DNA from: a virus
Length of the DNA: 30,329 bases
Reading direction: 5' to 3' (one strand)
IMG/VR virus record: IMGVR_UViG_3300033183_000572
Location: 1 to 30,329 of that record
In this document: positions 17,601-24,700 of the stretch, one piece after another
How the letters are laid out: the number at the start of each line of letters is the position of its first letter
Position numbering within the stretch: the stretch's first letter is position 1
Notes under the pieces: generated by a model
The model's database searches: none
The model's input: only the letters and a program-made list of their open reading frames with translations
What the model was told of the DNA's origin: nothing
Position numbers and translations under genes: made by a program

Positions 17601-17897
17601 CACGTGCGTGTTGGTCCCACCCATGTTCTGGAACTTCAAGGTCCCATCGCTTCCATCCGTGAAGGTCGTCCCCGCTTGGAAGTGCGTGGTCCCACCGTCG
17701 ACGACAACCTTGAACGCCGTCTCTGTCGTTTGATCGACGACGTCCTGGATCTTCATCTCCGGTGAATCCCCCGCCAAGTGGAGGTTACTCGTGGTGGTGT
17801 GCGTGCCGATGCCGATGTGCGGGGCACTGAACTCGTTCGCTCGAACGCTCGTCGATGCGCCGGTGAAATTCACGACACCAGAGTCAGCCATGTACAT
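11607..17897 (-). CDS. Giant fibre/adhesin: five discoidin modules, split LamG, second LamG, G2/S74-like C-terminus (2096 aa)
   Basis: The N-terminal 110 residues parallel those of the 686-residue protein (SVRANEF, IGIGTHT, TETAFK, GGTTHFQ, GGTNT). Discoidin-like modules lie at about 141-325, 341-505, 682-865, 880-1055 and 1141-1317. A LamG module begins at about 520 and stops at DGRLVGTAKNVDTFGDYPPF (about 681). Its last strands, ARVGDGFDGKVRNLRVYS, appear only at about 1062, after discoidin modules 3 and 4. A second LamG spans about 1352-1577. GHLGIGTTEPKAALTV (about 1115) and KVGIGLGDG (about 1590) are head motifs. From about 1705 the C-terminus repeats the 686-residue protein: FTGQHRCFIRDIPFT, GLIVSSDQNKY, FGVIS, LESGDYITTS, three ANVQNTYT-like repeats and the GCTYHCG end. 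The frame starts ATG TAC ATG, so translation may begin at either ATG (17897 or 17891). A chaperone-like gene lies 13 bases upstream. Likely role: host attachment. Confidence 0.88.
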   Translation of the reverse strand: MYMADSGVVNFTGASTSVRANEFSAPHIGIGTHTTTSNLHLAGDSPEMKIQDVVDQTTETAFKVVVDGGTTHFQAGTTFTDGSDGTLKFQNMGGTNTHVTINSLGDLVAANNVSANTITATIINDAFEQTTAHDREASVLKKYPEVALSSAVQSGYVVSVSSADTNSGRTLHGAFDGIFDDSHGDGWQSGVRYSKTTGLPTSDSSNATFTVDGVDYTGQWVKLQLPKKVRVESIVFASSYMSTSTDDRRPERGAFLGSNDNTNWELIKSFDNNLNYTDSDADSQPTNSTATITGLTNTSHYKYLMLVITKIATTNLYGVVHMNEIEYYGYEEVGTTVLKKYPQLALSSDVQNGYVVSASTDAFNVDGFYNWKAFNNVIGNEGWHSASDPGTVSGSPYNEISSSYVGEWLKIQLPVAIKLEYFNIAARTGYESTHAPEDYKVFGSTDGNTWVELSEVTGATYTSGQFNRVQVNSSSYYKYYAMVVQDATNSTTNSIVVGEWELHGYEEVGTTETSLDTTMKSVYNTPDLTSASLYIDGKKSGLTPIDYSGSSITVTNNGSWDSSDNTWVLSGETTSNIVTADLGLEGDHPHSISAWVKANVLNDDGLFHVGTAEGEGDAASRLGFVDDSHISWGGEDHYFSNAEWHNVTYTYNAQGSDKKLYLDGRLVGTAKNVDTFGDYPPFAMSTYSKYGYTVSASSDLTNYEAYQAFNNELVHSNSNIWITDNGMYNASGDGTPTSSADTTVVDGTNEVGEWLQIELPHQLKVSYMDIAPQGQNTNSLGRAPKDGIIAGSRDGSTWETMKSWTGVTDWALTGTSGVYKTFVIDTNTDRAYKYIRIIITKTGGSDTYGALGDVKIFGHRENDLVRFPDPTNVLKYPHVAMTGPAQRGYVATASEEFTGGGGRYAWEAFDEYSGTYDLAYGWSTDAGSGSWTNSTGSAAGTKLGTFGAYTGHFLKLELPRKIRVSSINIQSVDQGSGDNRRPVEGAFLGSNDNSSWTLIKSFADGDLTWTQVSGQTAPWIETTVTGITNTNEYKYLVFVITKIPVSTTYTVLEIMELKYFGTEPEDVIARVGDGFDGKVRNLRVYSTALSQDRVQEIFDADKDEFGLAKSSVSVYRGHLGIGTTEPKAALTVMDEVGELVQLPPGNMTGHDQYFEKHGVFKARTSQGHDTGNYPPWEGFNDTIGTLWYTGYSDGSESYNGTSGAYSGTAQLGSTTKFGEYLILEMPYKVFPKRMEYIRQSSGSHLITKAYVYGKNGSNGIWTEIGSFTDGGPSEDWVPKVVDLNNSVAYDQLAFVPTKRYAASATAGVSCHLIRYFGTREQGASTLHNGELSLTRNLTVPRIGPPLDADDTPRRDRLVVEYNTSTNPTENGVVKDTSGNGAHGRLFNGAYYDPTEKALVFDGTDDYLRSNTIKQFLGDQPFTITGWFKRTSGSTTRQDWFYLGDASTGTAGGSAFSIYTDDVSQTYAYSYHNDIYSSSALIPDQNWYFLAITFVGGIPNNTNKKVYIDAVDFSSSFDQGTPTYTQNFTDNTVFTLGAGHELNGVPYASSDVKVSNIKIWDIALTADEVKRLYDMGRCDEGHHVVNFSKTKVGIGLGDGEVPQGDMHVRGHVCIGPGVVPVEQWYNPALTVIQHSRARDNARPGAGMQFGHIDDPGHGWMLGLDNDSTTGVGTGNEFVFEHLSKGIQTGYGAQLSSGYSIGTINNFTGQHRCFIRDIPFTKANELEGLIVSSDQNKYVRMSGGIETGSNAITINESLPYVSLSNVALDKATFGVISLSEDPTQRVDRFGNIKSMYPKEKGDTRVYINSVGEGAIWVVDTNGSLESGDYITTSNIAGYGMAQSDDLLHNYTVAKITMDCDFNPATQPIKRIKRSNVVETHYTGLVSVVKSVPHEFVTTVVDADDIWSNVTITPSDVTYAQWSNLEANVQNTYTLVYTSTSNVVYDVKYTLTTTANVSESDAWDAVHIDPPEVTWAEYSNLEANVQNTYTVTFTQTTTEEKTPEEWSALDANAQALWSVQYYDMEEQKVDADYPGAVAHDVVTDRIENELDEHGQIQWEDTEETEKAYKIRYLDATGAQTDEANCVHRAAFVGCTYHCG
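14720..15855 (-). other. Two discoidin-like modules inserted within a LamG module
   Basis: The coding sequence of the first LamG of the 2096-residue protein is complete up to GTAKNVDTFGDYPPF and resumes at about nt 14715 with ARVGDGFDGKVRNLRVYS. Between them lie about 380 residues with two discoidin-like modules, starting at YPPFAMST and YPHVAMTG. Unsplit LamG modules elsewhere in the window are about 205-240 residues; the two halves here add up to about 205. The LamG halves are GC-rich and most of the insert is AT-richer. Confidence 0.7.
16364..16390 (-). repeat. 27-base direct repeat, copy 1
   Basis: The 27 bases from 16364 to 16390 are identical to 16889-16915, beginning cggtggtaccgacctcttcg. 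They encode part of the border sequence GYEEVGTT, in the same frame both times. The copies are 525 bases (175 codons) apart and enclose one discoidin-like module. Confidence 0.9.
16827..16891 (-). repeat. 65-base imperfect direct repeat at a module start, copy 1
   Basis: About 56 of 65 bases match 17421-17485, offset by 594 bases (198 codons). It encodes the module opening with KKYPQLALSS and GYVVSAS. It overlaps the 27-base repeat copy at 16889, so repeats lie on both sides of the first two discoidin modules. Confidence 0.8.
16889..16915 (-). repeat. 27-base direct repeat, copy 2
   Basis: This is the second exact copy of the sequence at 16364-16390, on the upstream (N-terminal) side of the same discoidin-like module. 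Recombination between the copies would remove or multiply exactly 175 codons without a frameshift. Confidence 0.9.
17421..17485 (-). repeat. 65-base imperfect direct repeat at a module start, copy 2
   Basis: This is the partner of 16827-16891, encoding KKYPEVALSS and GYVVSVSS at the start of the first discoidin module of the 2096-residue protein. The two module starts are far more alike than the AT-richer module bodies after them. Confidence 0.8.
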
Positions 17898-17910
17898 GAC
17901 TGGGAAAATT

Positions 17911-18372
17911 TTAAGCGAGCGAAGCGTCCGGTCTCACGGGCCACGTCGGATTGGACGGGTCCTCGGTGTTCGCGGGCAAGTCCCTGAGGGCTTGGCGGTA
18001 ATCCAACCACGCCTGTTTGACCTCCTCGGTGGGGTGAGGGTAATCCGGCATTGCGAGGTAATCTGTTTTAGTTATGAAGTTATTTCTCTGTGCTCTCAAG
18101 CTGGCTAAAGAAATGGCATTTTGAAGTGTCGTGTCCCAGTAGTCCTGGCACTCTTGTTCCGTCGGTATCGTAAACGGTGCGACGGTGTACAGGTTCGCTT
18201 CTTCGTTGTAAATGAGATTTGACGTATCTTCGAGTTTTTCGTATTGAGTTGGCGTGTACGTGATTTGTGATAACCAAGACACATTTGATAACGTTTCGAG
18301 GAGACCGTTATCGATACCAAATGATTCACCCGGTCTGAGTTCGTTGAGAACGCGCAACAAATCCATGTACAT
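17911..18372 (-). CDS. Second tail-fibre-assembly-chaperone-like protein (153 aa)
   Basis: Residues 93-147 carry the chaperone-type pattern: RAQRNNFITKTDYLAMPDYP, AWLDYRQALRDLP, and PTWPVRP near the end. WxxYRQALRDxP and the closing WPxxP are shared with the 146-residue protein at 5313-5753. The key acidic/tryptophan segment differs (KTDYLAMPDYP instead of ECDWTQTLDAP), and the N-terminal 90 residues show no clear likeness. The two therefore seem to be diverged paralogues or independent gains, perhaps each matched to its own fibre. It lies between the 817- and 2096-residue fibres with gaps of 12 and 13 bases. The frame begins ATG TAC ATG, so the start may be at 18372 or 18366. The DNA is AT-richer than its neighbours. 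Confidence 0.82.
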   Translation of the reverse strand: MYMDLLRVLNELRPGESFGIDNGLLETLSNVSWLSQITYTPTQYEKLEDTSNLIYNEEANLYTVAPFTIPTEQECQDYWDTTLQNAISLASLRAQRNNFITKTDYLAMPDYPHPTEEVKQAWLDYRQALRDLPANTEDPSNPTWPVRPDASLA

Positions 18373-18384
18373 TAACCCAAGATT

Positions 18385-20838
18385 TTATACAACGTCCAAT
18401 GCCACAAAGAAACTCGACGTCATCATTTCAAACCCTAAGTTGTTAGCTGCATTAGCACACCTACCAGTCCATAATGTGGCAGCACCCCCACCAAAATCCG
18501 TGTAAACACCAAGGAGTTCTACTTTTATTTTTGAACCACTCGAAACTTGACATTCTTTGAGTGTAAACTGAGAAGTCACCGAAGCGGCCTCGGGCGTAGA
18601 ATCGTAATTGTCGTGATATGAAACAGTAGGTAAACCGCATCCTCTTCCTCTATTATCGGCACTTTGATCGGGCATGGACGAGTCCAACGTGTATGTTGAA
18701 GAATAATCGTTATAGTACACCTTCAACCTGAACAGAAAATTCCATGGGATATTAAACTCTCCTCTCCAATCGACCTTGATGTAGGCCTTCAATGTTGTAG
18801 TTCCGAGATCGTGGTAACACGACGGTATATTAAATTCATGATCGAGAATACTTGCAACCGTGCCGCCACTTGTAGTAGTTGGTTGTGCGAAACTCGTGGA
18901 TCTAGAACCAAGATAATCCCACGTAAGGAAAGTAGAACGACCACCGTTATACATTTTCGAAAAAGTATCCCCCCTGACATCCAAAACCGCCCTCGGCTGT
19001 TCGGTCCCAATCCCCAAACGTCCACCCTTTAACGTCACGACGTCTGGACTCACTTGGAAGTACTCCTTTTGGTACGCGTACAACTGCCAGGCTTCGTCTG
19101 GGGTCAAAACTCTATCGTGAAATCTCAAATTCGCCAACGCGCCGTTATAGTTATTATAGTCTCCCGAATACCACGTCGTACCAACATTCAAGGTAGCGGA
19201 CGTCGACAGGGCTAAATCACCGGCCGTCCCGATGATGGCTGTCGGCATGCACTCGATCCCGTTCACGTAGATTTTGCGATTACTCCACGTTGCGCCACCG
19301 CCCGCGTACGTCAACACGACGTGCACCCATTTTCCGAACTCGAACGGTGCACTGAAAAGCAGGTTGTTATTGTTGAATCCAAATTGCATTCGTTTTTGAT
19401 CTCTTGCGAGTGTCAAACCGGGCATGGTGTTCCCCCCGCCGCCGTCGGTCAATCCGAGTGCGAAGACTGACATATACGTTTTCGTGCTACCACTGACATC
19501 TTCTGGCTTTATCCACACGGACCATGAATGTGGTAGGTCACCTCCACTCGTCGTGATACTAGACGTTGTGATGGTTGACGGTGTGGATGCATTGAATACA
19601 AACGCCTTCCATGTTGAATCGAAGGTCACGCCGTTGTTAGGCGTACCCGTCACCCCATTCCCAGACTTATCAGTGATGGTCGCAGGCATGGACGTGTAAT
19701 CATTCGCATCATAGTACACCTCCAACCAATCCGTGTTTGGGACATTCGGCACGGAACGCATGATAGTGTCCGTCCCATGGGCCTCGGGGTCGTATTCGGG
19801 GATGCCAAGAATTTCAATTTCTTTAATGGCACAGAGTTCGGCGGCAAATGTCGCCGTCACAATAACTGCAAAATACTTGTACTTTCTTAGAGAATCCATT
19901 TCCCATTCACCCCATGATGCATTATTTGCACCCCAATCACCAGAAGCTTGTCCATTTTGTATTAAAACATCCCAATTTGAATTATCCTCACTCGCAACAA
20001 ATACGAATGTTTTGGGATTCTGATTGTAATTACTTCTTGGGTGCATTCTCAACGTATGTGGATAAATCGAAGATGGGAGTTCTATTTGAATCCAGTCACC
20101 ATTACCAGCGGCCGAAGGATGTTGACCATTAGGGTTGTTTGTCAGGGCTACAAAGGTAGTGTTGTCATAACCGTCGTATCCAGGTCCGGCACTAGCCGTA
20201 GTATCCGACGCCCAAAGTTGTGTCCCTTCGGCACCAATGTCATTATCGAATGCTTCCCAATCCTCGTAGCCGGGATAATTACTACTCCGCGTAACTTTAT
20301 ATCCCTGGTAACCAGACGCGTTATAGGCGGTACCATATTCACTTGAACCGGCCAAATAATTCAACACCTTTCTCGGATACTTGATCAACTTCTTGGACCG
20401 CTTAAACTCCGTGACGACGTTGGACGAGGACTTGATCTGGAAGAGGTTGGACACCCGGGTCAATTCGAGACTTCCACTCGTGACCGCGAGGTTGGCGACT
20501 TCGACGGTCTCCCCCGTGACGGAGAGATTGGCGAGCGTGGCCTCAGTGACGGTGAGGTTGGAGAGAGTGGTCTCATCAGTGACGGAGAGGTTCGATCCGA
20601 CGGTGACGTTCCCGGCGACCCCGACGCCACCCGCGACGACCAGGGCCCCCGTGGTCGAACTGGTGGACGGCTTGATGTTGCTGATCTCTATCCCCGTCGT
20701 GGTGACGTGCCCGACGGCGGTGATCTGCTCCAACCCCGAGCTCGCGTGCATGCTGACGTTATTCGCATAGAACGTCGTAAACCTTGCGTCCTCCGCGCGG
20801 AGGGATGCACCTGGAAAGTTTACGATGTTCTGTGACAT
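18385..20838 (-). CDS. Fibre/adhesin with discoidin, LamG and unclassified tip (817 aa)
   Basis: The N-terminal part holds a TGALVVAGGVGVAGNVTVGSN repeat (about 68-88) and a run of short strands LSVT, LTVT, LSVT, LAVT (about 85-125) that looks like a beta-helical or coiled rod. A discoidin-like module spans about 150-345 (GDWIQIELPSSIYPHTLRMH, ASEDNSNWDVL, IKEIEILG). A LamG module spans about 360-600 (LPHSWSVWIKPED, WVHVVLTYAGGG, IYVNGIE, NLRFHDRVLTPDEAWQLY). GRLGIGTEQPRAVLDVRGD (about 612) leads to a tip of about 190 residues, with KAYIKVDWRGEFNIPWNF and two late cysteines in LKECQVSSG and WTGRCAN; its fold is not recognised. It sits first in the block with the 153-residue chaperone-like gene downstream. 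Probable role: attachment fibre. Confidence 0.87.
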   Translation of the reverse strand: MSQNIVNFPGASLRAEDARFTTFYANNVSMHASSGLEQITAVGHVTTTGIEISNIKPSTSSTTGALVVAGGVGVAGNVTVGSNLSVTDETTLSNLTVTEATLANLSVTGETVEVANLAVTSGSLELTRVSNLFQIKSSSNVVTEFKRSKKLIKYPRKVLNYLAGSSEYGTAYNASGYQGYKVTRSSNYPGYEDWEAFDNDIGAEGTQLWASDTTASAGPGYDGYDNTTFVALTNNPNGQHPSAAGNGDWIQIELPSSIYPHTLRMHPRSNYNQNPKTFVFVASEDNSNWDVLIQNGQASGDWGANNASWGEWEMDSLRKYKYFAVIVTATFAAELCAIKEIEILGIPEYDPEAHGTDTIMRSVPNVPNTDWLEVYYDANDYTSMPATITDKSGNGVTGTPNNGVTFDSTWKAFVFNASTPSTITTSSITTSGGDLPHSWSVWIKPEDVSGSTKTYMSVFALGLTDGGGGNTMPGLTLARDQKRMQFGFNNNNLLFSAPFEFGKWVHVVLTYAGGGATWSNRKIYVNGIECMPTAIIGTAGDLALSTSATLNVGTTWYSGDYNNYNGALANLRFHDRVLTPDEAWQLYAYQKEYFQVSPDVVTLKGGRLGIGTEQPRAVLDVRGDTFSKMYNGGRSTFLTWDYLGSRSTSFAQPTTTSGGTVASILDHEFNIPSCYHDLGTTTLKAYIKVDWRGEFNIPWNFLFRLKVYYNDYSSTYTLDSSMPDQSADNRGRGCGLPTVSYHDNYDSTPEAASVTSQFTLKECQVSSGSKIKVELLGVYTDFGGGAATLWTGRCANAANNLGFEMMTSSFFVALDVV

Positions 20839-20850
20839 CTACGATAACGT

Positions 20851-20860
20851 AAGGTTTTTT
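20851..20860 (-). promoter_or_regulatory. AAAAAACCTT element before the 817-residue fibre gene
   Basis: The minus strand reads AAAAAACCTTACG, with the element ending 12 bases before the ATG at 20838. It is the same element, at nearly the same spacing, as before the fibre genes starting at 7130 and 11584, and it begins one base after the upstream stop codon. Confidence 0.4.
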
Positions 20861-20861
20861 C

Positions 20862-21386
20862 TCAAGTGAATGGGACGTACGCCGCCTTGTACGCGCACGC
20901 GTCTTCGTCTTCGGTCGGTTTCATGTCCTTGTCCAACATCATCAATCGGAAGTCGTGGACGACGTTGGACGTCGTCCCAGGGTAGGTACACATCTCTCGA
21001 GTGCGCGCCTCGAAGCCACTCTGGGGGGTGGAGGACTCCTCCCGAATCTTCCGCTTGTACACGTCCCCGTCCTTCACCGCCATGTGCTTGTTGAAGAGCG
21101 TGACCCGCTTGTACTCCTCCTCGTCGATGACTTGGTAGGTCACGCGCTCGTAATAGGTCACGTTGGACATGACACAGTCCTTCGCCGCGAACGTGACGTT
21201 GGACGCCTCGAAATCACAGTCCACCGAGATCGTCCCGTGGAACGTCTCGACTGGATCGACGTTGCTCTGGAGGACGCCGTAGTTTGAACGAACGTCCACG
21301 ATGGTGTCCCCGGTCGTGAAGGTGCCGTTCTTGTTGCTCACCCAACAAAAGTTGTCACCACCCATCGTGCGGGAATGCTCGACCAT
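20862..21386 (-). CDS. Small protein resembling a detached fibre C-terminal domain (174 aa)
   Basis: Residues 10-62 line up with the second half of the processing-like domain of the 686- and 2096-residue fibres: FCWVSNKNGTFTTGD against AMWVTNANGPLESGD, then YGVLQS against YGMRQD and GTISVDCDFEAS against AKITMDCDFAPV. The end, YKAAYVPFT, parallels IAAFVGCTYHCG but has lost both cysteines. In between, VTYYERVTYQVIDEEEYKRV takes the place of the EYSNL repeats. The first half of the domain (GLIVS to FGVIS) and any stem are absent. It may be a remnant of a fibre gene or a small subunit that adds to fibres. It begins three bases after the stop of the oxidoreductase gene, so the two are likely expressed together. 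Confidence 0.75.
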   Translation of the reverse strand: MVEHSRTMGGDNFCWVSNKNGTFTTGDTIVDVRSNYGVLQSNVDPVETFHGTISVDCDFEASNVTFAAKDCVMSNVTYYERVTYQVIDEEEYKRVTLFNKHMAVKDGDVYKRKIREESSTPQSGFEARTREMCTYPGTTSNVVHDFRLMMLDKDMKPTEDEDACAYKAAYVPFT

Positions 21387-21389
21387 TCT

Positions 21390-21728
21390 CTATCTGAGAA
21401 GGTGGGACATTTTTTTTTCATGAATCGCTCGCGCTTCCCGCACCGACAGGTGTGGCTTGTTCAGACGGGCGTTCACGCGGTTGTGCAGGGTGACCGTCCA
21501 CTCGAAGAGGTCCGCGTCCGCGACCGCCTCGAGTGGGTGCTCCTTGAGGTGGGCCACGTAATCTTTCTCGCAGTGATCGCACGTCATGAGCGTGTCGAGA
21601 TTGTTCATGAAGTGATCGAAAGTCTCCCGACCCCTGGTCACCCTGTCAATCTGTAACGCCATGGCGTGGATGACGATCCACAGGTGGGACGCCCACGTGT
21701 TGAAGAACATGTCATTAGTTGACAACAT
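21390..21728 (-). CDS. Erv1/Alr-type FAD-linked thiol oxidoreductase (112 aa)
   Basis: The family pattern is clear: TWASHLWIVIHAMA (about 11-24), a redox CDHC pair at residues 50-53, and TVTLHNRVNARLNKP (about 78-92), the helix whose HN motif helps bind FAD in Erv1, Alr and poxvirus E10-like enzymes. Such enzymes pass electrons from cysteines to oxygen and make disulphides; in large DNA viruses they serve virion proteins in the cytoplasm. The second, structural cysteine pair of many family members is missing, as the sequence after NKP is HLSVREAR. The gene overlaps the last 14 bases of the 1738-residue fibre gene. Nine adenines in a row within the C-terminal codons (HEKKM) could be a slippage site. 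Possible substrates include cysteine-bearing fibre ends such as GCTYHCG; that link is inference. Confidence 0.85.
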   Translation of the reverse strand: MLSTNDMFFNTWASHLWIVIHAMALQIDRVTRGRETFDHFMNNLDTLMTCDHCEKDYVAHLKEHPLEAVADADLFEWTVTLHNRVNARLNKPHLSVREARAIHEKKMSHLLR

Positions 21729-24700
21729 TGTTCGTCCAAAACAACGCGACGCGCCACCTCGAACCGGTGGTGATGTTCAAGTACGTTGCACTATTCGCGG
21801 TGTTTCCGGTGCCCCAAACGAGGTTGTTCGGAAAGCTACCACAGGTGGCTCCGTCATAGCCCGCACCGACCGCTCCAGTGCTCTGGTTCCACGAACACAC
21901 GTCCTGGTCGGTCCTATAGAAACCCATCCCACCGGCGTACCCCAAATAAATGCGGTATCCGGTGGTGAAGCCCGTGCCTGATTTATCCGTCGTTTGGGTT
22001 TGACTCCTTTGATTGAAGGCCAGATAACCATTAGCGAAACCACCACGCATGATGTTCGAGGGGTTGTCCACTTCATACACCATCATCCACTCGAAGGGGA
22101 TGTTCAGACCGAGGTGGTTCGTGTACGCCGTGCCGCGCGTCTCCGACTCAAAGCCGACGGCCCAGTAGACGCCGGACAACACACCGGGGTCTTCGATGGT
22201 GAGCATTTGCCTCGGTGTCCACTGCGTTGCCCCTCTGTACCAGTACCAGTTGTCCACGGGAAGACCCATGAGTTGGACGTCGTACGGGCTTCCGAACACG
22301 TACGTGCTGTACATCAGGAGGGACCCAGAGATGCACATCCCGTCCAGGGGAATCTGCGTGTTCAGACCCGGGATCTTACAACTGTACGTCCGTCCCGTGC
22401 CTGAGTCGCCGTTGATGGCCGCGAGCAATAACCACGTACTTGGGACTTTTGTCTTTTGCGTGTGATATCTAATCACAAAACGATGATTTAGACGGTTTGC
22501 GGTCACGTGCGTGTCCATGACGTAGTAGAGCGCATCCCATGCAAGCAATGGAATGCCTATACTCGTGACGGTCTTGTAGAGACGTCTACCGTTGTACAGG
22601 TAGGGGATTTTCGTACCTTCCGCGGGCATTTCAATGTTGATGTACTGATAGTACGCCCCTGTGTAGACGTTATATCCTATAGGGATCAATCGACTGGTCC
22701 ACTTGAAGCAATAATTCGTAGCGCCCGTCTCGTAGTAGTTGCTCCAGCTTCCCCACGTGACGACGCCACCGCCATTCATGTGCGTCATGGCGTTGTACCC
22801 GGGGTTATACACCGGCCCCGTCATGTCCACGGGTCCGTCGAACACCACCGGTCCGTGGACGTCCAAAGCTGCGCGCGGGCGTCTGCCACCCCGTCCGATC
22901 GAGAGGCTCGACGCCACGTTTGTGTTTTCGAGGTAGTTGCGTCCCAACGCATAGAGCTGGCTCACCTGCGCCGCATTGAGATTGGCCGACCAAAACTTTA
23001 TGTCCGCGATGTGTCCGTTGAAGAAATGCTTGTCACCCTGCCCTAGCAACCTATATTCGCCACCACCGATTTCGAATCGCTGGACGTAATTCCCAAGTTT
23101 GAGCTCCGTGCCGTACTGTGAACCAGACGTCGTGACGTCCGTGATTTCGACCCCGTTGAGGTACAACTTTTTGTACGTGGGTGTCGCGCCACCGCCGTAC
23201 GTGCAACACACGTGATACCAGGTGTTCGGGGTGATTGTCGCGTTGTACGTGATGTCGTTCTCCCAGTGGTACCACACAAGCTTATCACTCGTCGTCAATC
23301 TGATGGCTGTGTATAGGTTGCTGGAATCCGTGTTGTACTGGACGTTCGAAACGTCAGAGTTCGAGACGATGAAGATGTCTTGCTCTGTGGCGCTGACTCT
23401 GGTTTTGAACCAAACGCTGAACGAGTGGGCAGCATTGTTCGCGAGCATGCCCCGGAAATGACCTTGGAGGTAGTCACCCACCCCATCGAACGTGAAGGCG
23501 TCTTCGGTGTAGTTGATGTACACGTTACTCTCTTCCCCGACAAAGGCCGTGCTCACGTTACGACCGGCGGTGTCTTGAATCGCGTACGTCGTACCGGAAA
23601 GGGAGTCGTTATCATAACGGTCGGACACTGCCAGATCGTACGTCTCGTAATCGAAGTCGTATTTGGTCGACATCTCCAGGGCTAAATGCAGTGACCCGAA
23701 GACCGGCGTCTTAGAACCGATGTTTTGCACGTTGAGGGTCTTCAGGTTCATGACACCGTCATCGATGACGGTCGGTTCGGGGGTTCCGAGGAAGGTCATG
23801 TTCCCGATGTTTACAGCCAAGTTGTTCCCATTGATGGACGTGAAGACCACTCGCAAGGTCTTGTACGCGGTCGTTGACGCGATCGGGACGTACGAGTAGG
23901 TGTTGTCGGTGTATGAGCTGATGGTCCACGAATCGATGTACTCAAAGGTGTTGCCTTCGTCGTTACTTCCTAGGATGACCCCGGTGTCCGGGGATAACAC
24001 ATCATCCGACTCAGCTCGTGGGGAGATGCCCATCTTTTTCACGAAAATCTTTTCGGGTCCGTCCATTTGGAGCCATTCACCCCGGTAGGTGGTGCCACCG
24101 GCCACTGTCGCGGGGGCAGTCGACAACGCATCGTACGGGGCGGTGGCGCTGTAGGTCGCGACCGCGGGTTGGTACCAGATGGAACCTCCACCGTACGACG
24201 CCACTGGGCTGTGCAGGAAGGCGCGTCTGACCAAATAGTTATTGTTATTCGAGGCGGAGACGCTGTACACGCCGTGACCTTCGAAGAGCACGCGCGTGTC
24301 CGTCATCGCACCAGGTGGATAACTCTGTAACGCCTCCCCACGTGTCACCGTCAGGCTGTTCTCGATGTTCCCAATCTTGGACATGTTGATGAGCCCGTCC
24401 TTGACGGTGAAGCTTTCGCAGAAGAGTTTCCACTCCGCGATGGACGTCTTGTCGTAGTTCCCGGCCACCTTGGTCACCACGAGGGCGTACTCCGCGTACG
24501 AAGCGGTGGCGTCCACGACGTGTGGGGTCACCGCGGTGATGTTGGTGAGTTCCTTGACGAGGGTCCACGATTGGCCTTCATCGTTCGTCGCGTACACGTT
24601 CGCCTCGAGGGGAAGGCTCGCACCGTTGTACCCTTCGGTGAAGACGAGGTGGCGCACGGTCACCTTGTACGGCATCTTCACCCGCAACCACTCACCCACT

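Noticed and set aside
21405-21420. Terminator-like run of T at the start of the minus-strand fibre fragment region
   Set aside because: The run is inside the last codons of the oxidoreductase gene and no stem precedes it.
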